Shown piece by piece: positions 27,053 to 36,505 of a stretch of 64,000 nucleotides of DNA; position 1 is the first letter of the stretch, and each line of letters starts with the position of its first letter. The notes beneath the pieces are model-generated. The model ran no database searches. It was not told the origin of the DNA and saw only the letters and a program-made list of their open reading frames with translations. Made by a program: the position numbers and the translations under genes. This DNA comes from Advenella alkanexedens (lineage in GTDB: Bacteria > Pseudomonadota > Gammaproteobacteria > Burkholderiales > Burkholderiaceae_B), in assembly GCF_019132845.1 (NCBI RefSeq), contig NZ_JAHSPR010000006.1, forward strand, positions 1-64,000, in the 5' to 3' direction.

Positions 27053-28708
27053 TTAAGGATTGGACGCAAACAAGGGCCGTGAGGCCCGTTGCTGCGCATG
27101 ACGCAGAAGAGCCTGGTTCAGCAGTTTGTCCTGCCCGTATATATCGGGGAAGAAGTACGTTTTATTATTTTTCACGACGACGGTACTGTATGCCAGAACA
27201 ACAGGAATTGGCTCGCTAAGTGTCATTGTATTCGATTTTCGGGATTCCATTGCCGATTTAATGCGTTTCGCCGTCCATTCGGGCTGGTTGACCAGAACAA
27301 ACTGTGCCAGCTCGACGGGTTCCTCTACACGAATACAGCCGTGACTGAAATCGCGACGGGTCCGGTCAAACAGCCCGACTGAAGGAGTATGATGCAGGAA
27401 AATACTCATATTATTGGGAAAGATGAATTTGATGTCACCCAAGGCGTTTTGTGGGCCGGGACGCTGGCGAATGCGTGCCTGGCCTGCCAATACCGCATTC
27501 ATGTTTGCTTCGGTGACAGCTGTTGAAACACTGTTGCCCACCACAAACTCCATTCCCTGACGGCTTAAATAGCCAGGATCCCTGCGCAAGCGCGGAATCG
27601 TTTCACTGCGGGCAATGGAATAAGGGATATTCCAGTAGGGGCTGAATTCGATGTGCTTCATTTCACCGTCAAACAAAGGGGTACTGGTATTAAAGGCCTT
27701 GCCCACAATGACTTTCATTTCAATTTCTGGATTTACCTGACCATTATTAACGGTATAACCCCGCAAAATGAACTCGGGCACATTCACCACAATCATGCGT
27801 GGATGTGTGGTTAAGGGTGTCCAGCGCAAACGTTCGAGACTAATTTCAATTTGCCTGACGCGTTCTGCTGGCGTGACTGACAACTGGGCCAACGTACCCT
27901 TGCCAAGCACGCCATCGGGCTCCAGTCCGTGCCGTTCCTGGAAATTTTTCACGCCTTGCACCAGTCTGGCATCATACACAGCCGGCACCGCAGTACCAGG
28001 AGCAAGGTCTCCCAAAGCCTCGAGTCGCGCCTGGACTCCCGCCAGGCCCGCATATGGTTGTCCGGGTTTAAGGCTCCCCCCCTTAAGAGCAGGCAACGGT
28101 GTTTGCCATGCCGGGCTATCCAGCAGGGTTTTATAGTGGGCCAGCACCTTGAGCAGGCTGTTATACATAGGTATGGGGCTGGTAAGGGTTTGAGGCAGAC
28201 TGGCCAGGTCTTCCTGTTGCAGGGCATTTTGCAGGAAAACATCCGCCTGCGCATCGGTAATGGGCGTCCGGTTGAATTTCTGTTTCACAGTGTCCGGATC
28301 AATTCGTCCATTCTTCAGATCTTTGACATACATCCGCATGACCTGGCTAATGCGATGATTCAGTTGAGCCACCTGTTCGGTACTTAATTGCCCGTTATTG
28401 GCCTGGGCCAGTGACTGTTTCAGGCTTTCTATGGGGTAATCGGCCGGATTCAGTCCCTGTAGCCCTGCTTGCTCTAACAATACAATGGCTTGCTGTGTCT
28501 GTTTAAGCGGCTGGCTGCCAGAAAACCAGAACAATGGTGTTTGCGCAGAGATGGCCACGGCACTTTCAGGCACCTTGCCAAAAACCGGCGGCTGCTCCAG
28601 AAAAAGCACGGACTCTTCGGGTACGGCAAGCACAGGCACATTGGCTGCTACATGAGTGCTTGCACCTGCAGCCAATAAGGCTGCCAACAAGATTTTATGG
28701 ATTTTCAT
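27053..28708 (-). CDS. L,D-transpeptidase LdtD-like (YcbB family)
   Basis: 551 residues from the ATG at 28708, which has a strong site AGGAGGT four bases upstream; the frame runs on to 29212 but overlaps another gene and is not used. Signal peptide 1-22 (ending STHVAA). Then a scaffold domain with glycan-chain-facing region, a peptidoglycan-binding module (about 230-290, GVQARLEALGD...GVLGKGTL), and a YkuD catalytic domain with HHTPSVGLFDRTRRD and SHGCIRV (nucleophile Cys458). It forms 3-3 crosslinks in the periplasm, giving beta-lactam tolerance. Slightly shorter than E. coli LdtD (615). Paired with MepK downstream. Confidence 0.93.
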   Translation of the reverse strand: MKIHKILLAALLAAGASTHVAANVPVLAVPEESVLFLEQPPVFGKVPESAVAISAQTPLFWFSGSQPLKQTQQAIVLLEQAGLQGLNPADYPIESLKQSLAQANNGQLSTEQVAQLNHRISQVMRMYVKDLKNGRIDPDTVKQKFNRTPITDAQADVFLQNALQQEDLASLPQTLTSPIPMYNSLLKVLAHYKTLLDSPAWQTPLPALKGGSLKPGQPYAGLAGVQARLEALGDLAPGTAVPAVYDARLVQGVKNFQERHGLEPDGVLGKGTLAQLSVTPAERVRQIEISLERLRWTPLTTHPRMIVVNVPEFILRGYTVNNGQVNPEIEMKVIVGKAFNTSTPLFDGEMKHIEFSPYWNIPYSIARSETIPRLRRDPGYLSRQGMEFVVGNSVSTAVTEANMNAVLAGQARIRQRPGPQNALGDIKFIFPNNMSIFLHHTPSVGLFDRTRRDFSHGCIRVEEPVELAQFVLVNQPEWTAKRIKSAMESRKSNTMTLSEPIPVVLAYSTVVVKNNKTYFFPDIYGQDKLLNQALLRHAQQRASRPLFASNP

Positions 28709-28730
28709 AGCCACCTCCTGAATCTGTTTT

Positions 28731-29390
28731 TTATAAATGTTTCGCAAAAAACGAAATTGTTCTAAGGCGTGCCAATTCGGTTGCCGCTTTATCGTAAGAA
28801 CCGCGCTGGTCGCAGCCAAAACCGTGATCAACCCCAGCATACACAAACATCTCAACACCCGGCTGAGCCCTGCGGATAAGTTCGATATCGCTGGCAGGAA
28901 TGGATTTATCCAGCTCACCGAAATGCATTTGCACCGGCACCGTGGTTTGCTCATTGGCGACCTGTGCCAAACCACCGCCATACCAGCATGAAGCGGCCTT
29001 GACACCAGGTATTTGACACGCAGCCAACCATGCCAGCGTACCCCCCCAGCAATAGCCCACAACACCCACACTGGTCTGCCTGTCCAATGCCTGAACGGCA
29101 GCGGCAATATCCTGCAAAACCTGTTCCTGGCTGATTTCACTGCGCAGATCAAGGCCCTTTTGTATATCTTTCGGGGTATAGCCCAGTTCCACCTTTGCCT
29201 GAACCCTGTCAAACAGTGCGGGTGCGATCACACGATAGCCCTGACCGGCAAAAAAATCGGCAACATCACGTATATGGCTATTCACACCAAAAATTTCCTG
29301 AATAACCACAATACCTGCACGGGCAGTCTCCGCTCCAGCCACATAAGCATCAAAAACGTGGCCATCTTGCGCCCGCAAAGTCATGTACAT
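28731..29390 (-). CDS. Dienelactone hydrolase family protein
   Basis: 219 residues from the ATG at 29390, seven bases after GGAG (ATG at 29396 touches that site). Alpha/beta hydrolase with the Cys nucleophile elbow GYCWGG, the acid ELDKSIP, and the His VDHGFGC, the Cys-Asp-His triad of DLH. VVIQEIFGVN (residues about 30) is also typical. True dienelactone hydrolases act in chlorocatechol breakdown; most relatives like this one are of unknown substrate. No aromatic-ring cleavage genes are nearby. Confidence 0.88.
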   Translation of the reverse strand: MYMTLRAQDGHVFDAYVAGAETARAGIVVIQEIFGVNSHIRDVADFFAGQGYRVIAPALFDRVQAKVELGYTPKDIQKGLDLRSEISQEQVLQDIAAAVQALDRQTSVGVVGYCWGGTLAWLAACQIPGVKAASCWYGGGLAQVANEQTTVPVQMHFGELDKSIPASDIELIRRAQPGVEMFVYAGVDHGFGCDQRGSYDKAATELARLRTISFFAKHL

Positions 29391-29408
29391 AAGCATTCTC
29401 CGTTATCG

Positions 29409-30332
29409 TTAAAATATGAACAAAGCCCCGCTTGTTCCTTTCATTAATCCTGCATTCCTTTCTACCATACTTCTTACAAAATCACAAAAGGCGGTAATGC
29501 GTTTAAGACGCTTCAGGTCCTCATGAAAATACATCCAGAAACTGCGCTGAATATGGATTTCTTCGGGCAAAATGACGACCAGCTGCGGATTCTGGGCTGC
29601 CATGAAGCAAGGCAGGATAGCCAGTGCCTGTCCCTGCAAACAGGCAAAATATTGTGCAATGATACTGGTACTTTTGAAGACAACGTTGCTCAAAGGCAGC
29701 ACATCTTCCAGGTAACGCAGCTGGTCGCTGTAAATCAGCTCTTCCACATAACTGATCCCGGGATGAAGCCTCAGGTCATCCTGATGCCGGATGGGAGGAT
29801 GGTTTTGCAAATATTCGCGTGTTCCATATAGCTTCAGGGAATAATCACACAGTTTCCTGCACACATAAGGTCCGCGCAAAGGACGTTCAATCGTAATGGC
29901 GATATCGGCCTCACGCCGGGTCAGGCTGACAAAGCGGGGCACCGGCAAGACATCAAGGGTGATATCAGGATACTGTTGCTGAAACCGCATGGACAGGGGG
30001 GTAATGATGTAACTGCCAAAACCCTCGGTAGCCGCCACCCTGATATGCCCCGACAAGGACTCTCCCACCCCGGTAACCTTCTCGCGGGCATTAAACAAAT
30101 GGCTTTCCATTTGCTCAACATGGGCCAACAGTTCATGACCGGCTGCCGTCAGGACAAACCCTGAGGAACGGGACTTGTCAAACAGCAAAGTATCCATTTG
30201 CGTTTCCAGCTGACGGATCCTTCTTGCCACGGTGGTGTGCTCAACACCCAGACGCAGGGCGGCTGCGCTGACACGCTGGGTTCTTGCCACCTCAAGAAAA
30301 TATCTCAGCCCATCCCAGTCAAGTGTTTTCAT
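29409..30332 (-). CDS. LysR-type transcriptional regulator
   Basis: 307 residues from the ATG at 30332 (MKTLDWDGLRYFLEVARTQ); an upstream TTG at 30350 is in frame. Winged HTH at about 5-65 (VSAAALRLGVEHTTVARRIRQLE), then a LysR substrate-binding domain. The 'DWDGLRYF..VA' start is common in a subgroup that often regulates a divergent gene. It is divergent from the ABC receptor gene at 30453, with repeated ATGTGCAT motifs between them. Confidence 0.9.
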   Translation of the reverse strand: MKTLDWDGLRYFLEVARTQRVSAAALRLGVEHTTVARRIRQLETQMDTLLFDKSRSSGFVLTAAGHELLAHVEQMESHLFNAREKVTGVGESLSGHIRVAATEGFGSYIITPLSMRFQQQYPDITLDVLPVPRFVSLTRREADIAITIERPLRGPYVCRKLCDYSLKLYGTREYLQNHPPIRHQDDLRLHPGISYVEELIYSDQLRYLEDVLPLSNVVFKSTSIIAQYFACLQGQALAILPCFMAAQNPQLVVILPEEIHIQRSFWMYFHEDLKRLKRITAFCDFVRSMVERNAGLMKGTSGALFIF

Positions 30333-30350
30333 ATGTGCATTTTTAAACAA

Positions 30351-30452
30351 TAGATGTGCATATTTTATATTGCAATTTTAATTTGTACACATCAAACTGT
30401 ATCGGGTCCAAAGAGACTTATGAAAATGCAAGAAAAAACCCGGAGACAAATT
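30351..30452. promoter_or_regulatory. Divergent promoter region with repeated TGTGCAT motifs
   Basis: The region just above the LysR start contains ATGTGCAT at 30333-30340 and again near 30354-30361, then a TGCA at about 30385. These spaced TGCA elements resemble LysR binding arrays. Promoter elements were not fixed. Confidence 0.4.
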
Positions 30453-31661
30453 ATGAAATTTCCAGTGCACGCACTCGCCCTGAGTTGCGCATTGGCGTTC
30501 AGCTCAACGGCTGGCGCCAGTGACATCCCCCCCGTCAAAATCGGTGTCCTCACCGACATGTCCGGCACCTATGCTTCCATGGGTGGCCCCGGATCCGTGG
30601 CAGCCGCCAGAATGGCGATTAATGATTGCCTGGCTGCCGAATGCAAGGGTATGCAAATCGATCTGGTGTCCGCTGACAACCAGAACAAAGCTGACGTGGG
30701 TGCCGCCAAGGCCAGGGAATGGTTTGACCGTGATGGCGTGACCGCCATTGCCGACCTGACCAACTCGGCGGTGGCGCTGGCCGTCCAGAACATTGCCCGT
30801 GACAAAAACAAGGTGGTGCTGTTTTCCGGCCCGGCCACAACGGCCCTGACCAATAAAGAATGCTCTCCGGTGGGCTTTCACTGGATGTTTGACACCTATT
30901 CACAATCAGTGGGGGGCGCCAAGGCCACCATTGCCACCGGTGGCAAATCATGGTTCTTCCTCACGGTTGACTACGCTTTTGGACACTCACTTGAAGCCGA
31001 TACATCAAAAATGGTGGAATCGCTGGGTGGCAAGGTAAATGGTGCGGTTCGTCACCCTCTGAACAACTCCGATTATGCCTCTTTCATGCTGCAGGCACAA
31101 AGCTCCAAAGCCGATGTGGTCGCGCTGGCCAATGGTGGCCAGGATACGGTCAATGCGGTCAAGCAGGCCAAGGAATTTGGGGTTAGCGAGGGCGGCCAGC
31201 GACTGGTATCCCTGCTGATTTTCCTCTCTGACCTGCGCGCACTGGGCAATGAAAGCGCCCAGGGGCTCAGTTATGTTGACGGTTTTTACTGGGATTTTGA
31301 TGATAATACCCGTGACTGGTCCAACCGTTTTGCCAAGGAATTCAACAATCTGAAGCCCACCATGACCCAGGCCGGCGTGTATTCAAGTGTCTTGCATTAC
31401 CTGAAAGCAGTCGCTGCCGCCAAGTCTACCGAAGGGGATAAAGTAGCCGCCAAAATGCGCGAGATACCCATTGAAGACCCCATCATGCACAACGCTTCCA
31501 TTCAGCCCAATGGCCGTGTGATTCACGACATGTATCTGTATGAAGTCAAAAAGCCGTCTGAAAAACAAAGCGAATGGGATTACTCGAAACTGCTGGCCAC
31601 CATTCCGGCCGCAGAAGCTTTCCAGCCCCTTTCCGAATCAAGCTGCTCTCTTCTTAAATAA
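30453..31661 (+). CDS. ABC transporter substrate-binding protein (branched-chain amino acid type)
   Basis: 402 residues from the ATG at 30453 (GGAG eight bases upstream); signal peptide ends near AGAS (about 23). Periplasmic binding fold type I of the LivJ/AmiC group: [56 protein letters not shown]. Such receptors bind amino acids, amides, or aromatic and short organic acids. No permease or ATPase gene is nearby, so it must use a distant transporter. It is 16 bases upstream of mmsA and divergent from a LysR gene, suggesting a ligand related to MmsA's pathway. Confidence 0.9.
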   Translation: MKFPVHALALSCALAFSSTAGASDIPPVKIGVLTDMSGTYASMGGPGSVAAARMAINDCLAAECKGMQIDLVSADNQNKADVGAAKAREWFDRDGVTAIADLTNSAVALAVQNIARDKNKVVLFSGPATTALTNKECSPVGFHWMFDTYSQSVGGAKATIATGGKSWFFLTVDYAFGHSLEADTSKMVESLGGKVNGAVRHPLNNSDYASFMLQAQSSKADVVALANGGQDTVNAVKQAKEFGVSEGGQRLVSLLIFLSDLRALGNESAQGLSYVDGFYWDFDDNTRDWSNRFAKEFNNLKPTMTQAGVYSSVLHYLKAVAAAKSTEGDKVAAKMREIPIEDPIMHNASIQPNGRVIHDMYLYEVKKPSEKQSEWDYSKLLATIPAAEAFQPLSESSCSLLK

Positions 31662-31677
31662 GCAAAAGGATTACATA

Positions 31678-33171
31678 ATGCGTTCCATCCCAGAAGTTCC
31701 CCTGATTATCAATGGTGAAAAAATCCGTTCCAAGTCCGATGTCTGGCAAGATGTGGTGAATCCGGCCAACCAGGAAGTGGTTGCTCGGGTTCCCTTTGCC
31801 ACCCTTGACGAAGTGGATCAGGCCGTTGCCAGTGCCAAGGAAGCCTTCAAGACCTGGCGCAATAGCGGTCAGGGTACCCGCATGCGGGTCATGCTGAAAC
31901 TGCAGCAACTGGTGCGTGAAAACGCCACCAAGCTGGCCGAACTGATTACCCTGGAACATGGCAAGACCCTGCCCGATGCCGAAGGTGAGGTGGGCAGGGG
32001 TCTTGAGGTCATTGAACACGCCTGCTCGATTGTCAGCCTGCAGCTGGGTGAATATGCCGAAAATGCGGCATCGGGTATTGATGTCTATACTTTGAACCAA
32101 CCTTTGGGCGTTTGTGCCGGTATAACCGCTTTCAACTTCCCCATCATGCTGCCCTGCTTCATGTTCCCGATTGCCGTTGCGTGCGGCAATACCTTTGTGC
32201 TTAAACCCTCCGAGCAAGATCCCAGTTCATCCTTGTTTCTGGCCGAACTGGCCCTTGAGGCAGGCTTGCCTCCGGGTGTCCTAAACGTGGTGCATGGCGG
32301 CCCTGAAGTGGCCAACCGCTTGTGCGAGCACCCGGACATCAAGGCAGTGTCTTTTATTGGATCCACCCGCGTGGGCACGGAAATCTATCGGCGCTCTTCC
32401 AATGCCGGCAAACGCTGCCAGGCCATGATGGGTGCCAAAAACCATTGCGTCATTCTGCCGGATGCCGACAAGGAAGTGGCACTGAACCAACTGGTGGGTG
32501 CCGCTTTTGGCGCTGCCGGCCAACGCTGCATGGCCACGTCCGTCGCGGTCATGGTGGGCAAGACCAAAGAATGGCTGGATGATTTTGTTGAGCGCAGCAA
32601 AAAACTCAAGGTCAATGTGGGTACAGACCGTGCGGCAGACCTGGGGCCACTGGTCTCTCCGGCCGCTCGTGAACGGGTACGCGGACTGATTCAGTCCGGT
32701 ATTGATGAAGGCGCCAGCCTCCTGCTGGATGGCCGTGACATTACCGTTGAGGGTTATGAAAACGGCAACTTCGTTGGCCCCACCATTTTTTCCAATGTAA
32801 AAGCAGACATGCGCATTTACCGTGAGGAAATTTTTGGCCCGGTATTGTGTGTCGTTTGCGTGGACACCCTGGACGAAGCGATAGACTTCATTAATGCCAA
32901 CCCCAATGGCAATGGCGTGGCCATCTTCACCCAAAGTGGTGGCGATGCCCGTTATTTCCAGAACAATGTCGATGTTGGTCAGATTGGTATCAATATTCCC
33001 ATCCCCGTACCCGTGGCCTGGTTCAGTTTCACCGGCTCACGCGGCTCAAAACTGGGCGACCTGGGACCGAACGGCAAACAGGCTGTCAGCTTCTGGACCC
33101 AAACCAAATCCATCACGGCGCGCTGGACTCATCACGCCCAAGGCGTCAACACCACCATTAAAATGGAATAA
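31678..33171 (+). CDS. mmsA: Methylmalonate-semialdehyde dehydrogenase (CoA-acylating)
   Basis: 497 residues from the ATG at 31678 (AAAGGA seven bases upstream); a longer frame from 31540 overlaps the receptor gene. It converts methylmalonate or malonate semialdehyde with CoA and NAD to propionyl- or acetyl-CoA plus CO2, at the end of valine, thymine, beta-alanine or inositol breakdown. ALDH fold: [30 protein letters not shown], nucleophile Cys284 in [17 protein letters not shown]. The C-terminal [18 protein letters not shown] is MmsA/IolA-specific. Ends at a perfect terminator shared with the convergent Bug gene. Confidence 0.95.
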   Translation: MRSIPEVPLIINGEKIRSKSDVWQDVVNPANQEVVARVPFATLDEVDQAVASAKEAFKTWRNSGQGTRMRVMLKLQQLVRENATKLAELITLEHGKTLPDAEGEVGRGLEVIEHACSIVSLQLGEYAENAASGIDVYTLNQPLGVCAGITAFNFPIMLPCFMFPIAVACGNTFVLKPSEQDPSSSLFLAELALEAGLPPGVLNVVHGGPEVANRLCEHPDIKAVSFIGSTRVGTEIYRRSSNAGKRCQAMMGAKNHCVILPDADKEVALNQLVGAAFGAAGQRCMATSVAVMVGKTKEWLDDFVERSKKLKVNVGTDRAADLGPLVSPAARERVRGLIQSGIDEGASLLLDGRDITVEGYENGNFVGPTIFSNVKADMRIYREEIFGPVLCVVCVDTLDEAIDFINANPNGNGVAIFTQSGGDARYFQNNVDVGQIGINIPIPVPVAWFSFTGSRGSKLGDLGPNGKQAVSFWTQTKSITARWTHHAQGVNTTIKME

Positions 33172-33220
33172 AATCTGCTTTGCGGGTCTGCCAGAAATGG
33201 CAGGCAGATAAAAACCTAGC

Positions 33221-33252
33221 AAAAAGAGATACGCTATTGCGTATCTCTTTTT
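33221..33252. terminator. Bidirectional rho-independent terminator between mmsA and Bug receptor
   Basis: Perfect 14-base arms (AAAAAGAGATACGC and its complement) around TATT, with A run on one side and T run on the other. It serves both convergent genes. Confidence 0.93.
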
Positions 33253-33255
33253 GTA

Positions 33256-34239
33256 TTATTGATTGCCTTTTATACCAGCAGTATCAATGACTTTTTTCCA
33301 GCGTACCAACTCTTCTTCCGTATACTTGCCCAGTGCTTCAGGCCCCATGAACTCTGCCATTGCCCCCAATGTTTCAGCTTTTTCACGATAGGCATCGGTC
33401 GCCATGATTTTTTCAATTTCACCAGCCAGTTTCTGTACAACCGTATTAGGAGTCCCTGCTGGCGCATACATGGCGAACCAGGAGGAAACCTGCAAATCAG
33501 GATAACCCGCCTCTGCCGCCGTAGGTACCTCAGGTGCCGAATCCAGACGCTCTTTGCCAGTCACCACCAGTGCTTTCAAGGCTCCCGACTTTATATGAGG
33601 CAACAAAGGAGGCGGTGTCGTAATGGTTAAATCCACCACCCCTCCAAGTAAATCGGTCAAGGCAGGGCCTGTTCCCTTATAAGGCACATGAGTGGTTTCG
33701 ATATTCGCCATTTGATTCAGCTGTTCGGTAGCCACTTGCTGAAGTGAGCCGTTACCTGAAGAGGCATAATTGAGTTTGCCCGGATTCTTCATTGCATAAT
33801 CCACAAACTCTTTCAGGTTATTAACAGGCAGGTCTTTCTTGACCACCAGCACTTGTGGTGCCGACAAAACATTGGCGACCGGCGCAAAAGACTTAACCGG
33901 ATCCCAACTGACCTTATCAATATTCGGCGTGATTACCTGAAAACCTGAATATTGCAGTAATAAAGTATAGCCATCCGGTTTTGCCCTTAAAACCTGTGAG
34001 GCAGCGATCCCCCCCGATGCCCCCGGTTTGTTTTCCACGACAACTGATTGCCCCAAAGCCTTGCTTAACGGCTCTGCAATCATGCGGGCAGCAAGATCGG
34101 TTGTTCCACCCGGTGCTGCTGAAACGATCAGGGAGATTGGACGGTCTGGGTAAGATGCTTCCTGGGCGTTAGCATTACTAACCAGACCTGCCAATAAGAT
34201 GGCTTGGCACAATGGCTTTAATGTTATGTATTTTTTCAC
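33256..34239 (-). CDS. Bug/TctC family tripartite tricarboxylate transporter receptor
   Basis: 327 residues, start GTG at 34239 with GGAG seven bases upstream. Signal peptide 1-25 (VSNANA). Family motifs: YPDRPISLIVSAAPGGTTDLAARMIAE, VENKPGASGGIAA, KPDGYTLL, and TTHVPYKGTGPALTDLLGG. Bug receptors bind carboxylates or amino acids in the periplasm and are hugely expanded in Alcaligenaceae. No TctA/TctB permease is adjacent. It follows the lyase gene by 29 bases, so its ligand may be the substrate handled by the CaiB and lyase enzymes. Confidence 0.93.
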   Translation of the reverse strand: MKKYITLKPLCQAILLAGLVSNANAQEASYPDRPISLIVSAAPGGTTDLAARMIAEPLSKALGQSVVVENKPGASGGIAASQVLRAKPDGYTLLLQYSGFQVITPNIDKVSWDPVKSFAPVANVLSAPQVLVVKKDLPVNNLKEFVDYAMKNPGKLNYASSGNGSLQQVATEQLNQMANIETTHVPYKGTGPALTDLLGGVVDLTITTPPPLLPHIKSGALKALVVTGKERLDSAPEVPTAAEAGYPDLQVSSWFAMYAPAGTPNTVVQKLAGEIEKIMATDAYREKAETLGAMAEFMGPEALGKYTEEELVRWKKVIDTAGIKGNQ

Positions 34240-34268
34240 TACTCGTCTCCGTTAAATATTAAAGTTTT

Positions 34269-35204
34269 TCAAACCGTACTGGCTACACAATCCAGGACCG
34301 GATGCAATTTCAAACGTGGACCCGCTTTCAGGATCTGGCCGGGCACATCATGACCGATCAGCTTGGGCAACAGCGACGCCACCGCTAAAATCTCCTGCAA
34401 ATCAACACCGGTATCCAGCCCCATCAACTCAAACATATGCACCATATCTTCCGTACATACATTACCCGAAGCGCCCGGTGCATAAGGACATCCGCCCAAT
34501 CCTCCCAGAGAAGCGTCAAAACGGTTTATGCCCACCGCGATTGCCGCATTGGCATTGGCCAGGGCCATCCCGCGTGTATTGTGAAAATGCGCGGTTAGCT
34601 CAAGCCCGGGAAATTGCGACTTAACGCGTTCAAACAGCGCACCAACCTGCGTGGGATATGCCATGCCGGTGGTATCGCATAATGTGATGCCATGCACACC
34701 CAACCCGGCAAAGCGATCTGTCCAGGACAAGACCTCATCTTGAGCCACATCCCCTTCCATGGGACAACCAAAAGCGCAGGAAAGGGAAACATTGATCTGT
34801 ACCGGTGTTGATTTGACTTCACCGATAATACCGGCCAGTTGTTCAAAAGAACGCTCACGCGTCATGCGCAAATTGGACTGATTATGCTGCTCACTGACGG
34901 ACATCACCAAGTTGATTTCATCCACCCCACACGACATGGCCCTTTCCGCACCACGCAAATTGGGCACCAGCACGGTATACAGCACATCGGGGTTGCGTCG
35001 AATACGGTGCATGACCTCTTCGGCATCACGCAACGCGGGAATGGCTTTGGGTGACGTAAATGACGTGACTTCAATTTTGGCATAGCCACATTCACTTAAC
35101 CGGTCCACGATTGCAATCTTTTCTTCGGTCGGGATAAAAACGGCCTCGTTCTGAAACCCATCACGACACGCCACTTCCTGCATATAAATTTTATTGCTCG
35201 TCAT
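34269..35204 (-). CDS. Hydroxymethylglutaryl-CoA lyase family protein
   Basis: 311 residues from the ATG at 35204 (MTSNKIYMQEVACRDGFQNE); a GTG at 35219, directly after the upstream stop, is also possible. HMGL-like TIM barrel: ACRDGFQNE (substrate Arg/Asp), metal-binding HFHNTRGMALANA and the mobile loop Cys in GGLGGCPYAPGASGN. HMG-CoA lyase gives acetoacetate and acetyl-CoA; the same fold includes R-citramalyl-CoA lyase (pyruvate plus acetyl-CoA). Being next to a CaiB CoA-transferase favours a citramalyl-type or similar acid over leucine breakdown, because no leucine-pathway genes are present. Confidence 0.88.
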   Translation of the reverse strand: MTSNKIYMQEVACRDGFQNEAVFIPTEEKIAIVDRLSECGYAKIEVTSFTSPKAIPALRDAEEVMHRIRRNPDVLYTVLVPNLRGAERAMSCGVDEINLVMSVSEQHNQSNLRMTRERSFEQLAGIIGEVKSTPVQINVSLSCAFGCPMEGDVAQDEVLSWTDRFAGLGVHGITLCDTTGMAYPTQVGALFERVKSQFPGLELTAHFHNTRGMALANANAAIAVGINRFDASLGGLGGCPYAPGASGNVCTEDMVHMFELMGLDTGVDLQEILAVASLLPKLIGHDVPGQILKAGPRLKLHPVLDCVASTV

Positions 35205-35219
35205 TGCCTTCGTTCCCAC

Positions 35220-36410
35220 CTAAATGATTCCCTGTTCGCGCCATTGCTGCTGCGTTTGTTCATCGATCCCCAGTGCAGCCAGGACGTTTGCCGTATCCTG
35301 ACCCAGCGTGGGCGCCCTGCGACGCACCTCGCCCGGTGTTGCACTGAGTTTGGGAACAATCCCCGGCAAGATAACCGGCGTGCCATCTTCAAGCTCACCG
35401 TGCAGCAGCATTTCCCGCTCTTTGTAATGCGGATCGTTAACGATATCGGCCACGTCATAAATTTTTCCGGCCGGAATACGTGACTCGTGCAGGGCCTGCA
35501 ACACGTCCTCCAAAGAATGCTGGGCGGCCCATTGTCCAATGACCCCATCAATATATTCAGCCTGTCTGGAGCGACCATCATTATGCGCAAACTCGGGATC
35601 ATTGCCAATATCATCACGCCCGATCAAGCTCATCAGACGCTTGAAAATACTGTCTCCGTTACCGGCAATCAGGGCATATTTGCCATCGGCGCAGCGATAT
35701 GCATTGCTGGGGGTAATCCCGGGCAAGCTGCTGCCCGCGGGTTGCCGGATTTCATTGAAAGCCGAATACTCGGCGACCATGCTTTCCATCATATTGAACA
35801 CGGACTCGTAAAGCGCCACATCAATGACTTGCCCATCGCCCCCATTCTGGTCACGATGACGCAAAGCCAGCAAAACACCAATCACGCCATGCAAGGCAGA
35901 CAGGGAATCGCCAATCGAGATACCCACCCGTACCGGTGGACGGCCCGGCTCACCGCTCAGGTGCCTTAATCCCCCCATGGCCTCACCCACCACACCAAAG
36001 CCGGGAAGATCTTTATAGGGGCCGGTTTGTCCATAACCCGAGACCCGAAGCATAATCAGGCGCGGATTGATGGCCTTCAATTCTTCCCAACCCAGCCCCC
36101 ATTTCTCAAGGGTTCCGGGACGGAAGTTTTCCACCAGCACATCCACTTCTTTAATTAAAAGGCGAATGACATCCTGCCCTTCTTTCTGGCGCAAATCCAG
36201 GGTAACCGACTGTTTGTTCCTGGACTGCGAAGCCCACCAGACCGATGTGCCCTCATGCAACAAACGCCATTTTCGTAAGGGGTCTCCGGTTTCCGGAGGT
36301 TCTATCTTTATGACCTCGGCACCAAATTCTGCCAGCATTTTGCAGGCAAAAGGTCCTGCAATGAGTTGTCCCAGTTCCAGTACCTTGACGCCGTCCAGTG
36401 GTTTTGTCAT
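35220..36410 (-). CDS. CaiB/BaiF family (class III) CoA-transferase
   Basis: 396 residues, cytosolic. Family III motifs: VLELGQLIAGPFACKMLAEFGAEVIKIEPP near the start, SRNKQSVTLDLR, VENFRPGTLEKWGLG, and GISIGDSLSALHG, where Asp is the catalytic residue. It transfers CoA from a donor such as succinyl-CoA to a carboxylic acid. Its stop TAG is followed at once by the lyase gene, and the Bug receptor follows, so the three probably form one operon. The substrate could be citramalate, itaconate, glutarate or similar; sequence alone does not decide. Confidence 0.92.
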   Translation of the reverse strand: MTKPLDGVKVLELGQLIAGPFACKMLAEFGAEVIKIEPPETGDPLRKWRLLHEGTSVWWASQSRNKQSVTLDLRQKEGQDVIRLLIKEVDVLVENFRPGTLEKWGLGWEELKAINPRLIMLRVSGYGQTGPYKDLPGFGVVGEAMGGLRHLSGEPGRPPVRVGISIGDSLSALHGVIGVLLALRHRDQNGGDGQVIDVALYESVFNMMESMVAEYSAFNEIRQPAGSSLPGITPSNAYRCADGKYALIAGNGDSIFKRLMSLIGRDDIGNDPEFAHNDGRSRQAEYIDGVIGQWAAQHSLEDVLQALHESRIPAGKIYDVADIVNDPHYKEREMLLHGELEDGTPVILPGIVPKLSATPGEVRRRAPTLGQDTANVLAALGIDEQTQQQWREQGII

Positions 36411-36505
36411 TCCTGTTGCCTCTTATTGCTTTCAATAAGACACTATGATGAAAGCAAATCGGCTTTTTGAAAATCAATTTTTTCTAAACCACCCTTTCCT
36501 GAAAT

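Noticed and set aside
28709-29212. 168-residue N-terminal extension of the LdtD frame
   Set aside because: It overlaps the dienelactone hydrolase gene, and the ATG at 28708 has a strong ribosome binding site and a signal peptide.
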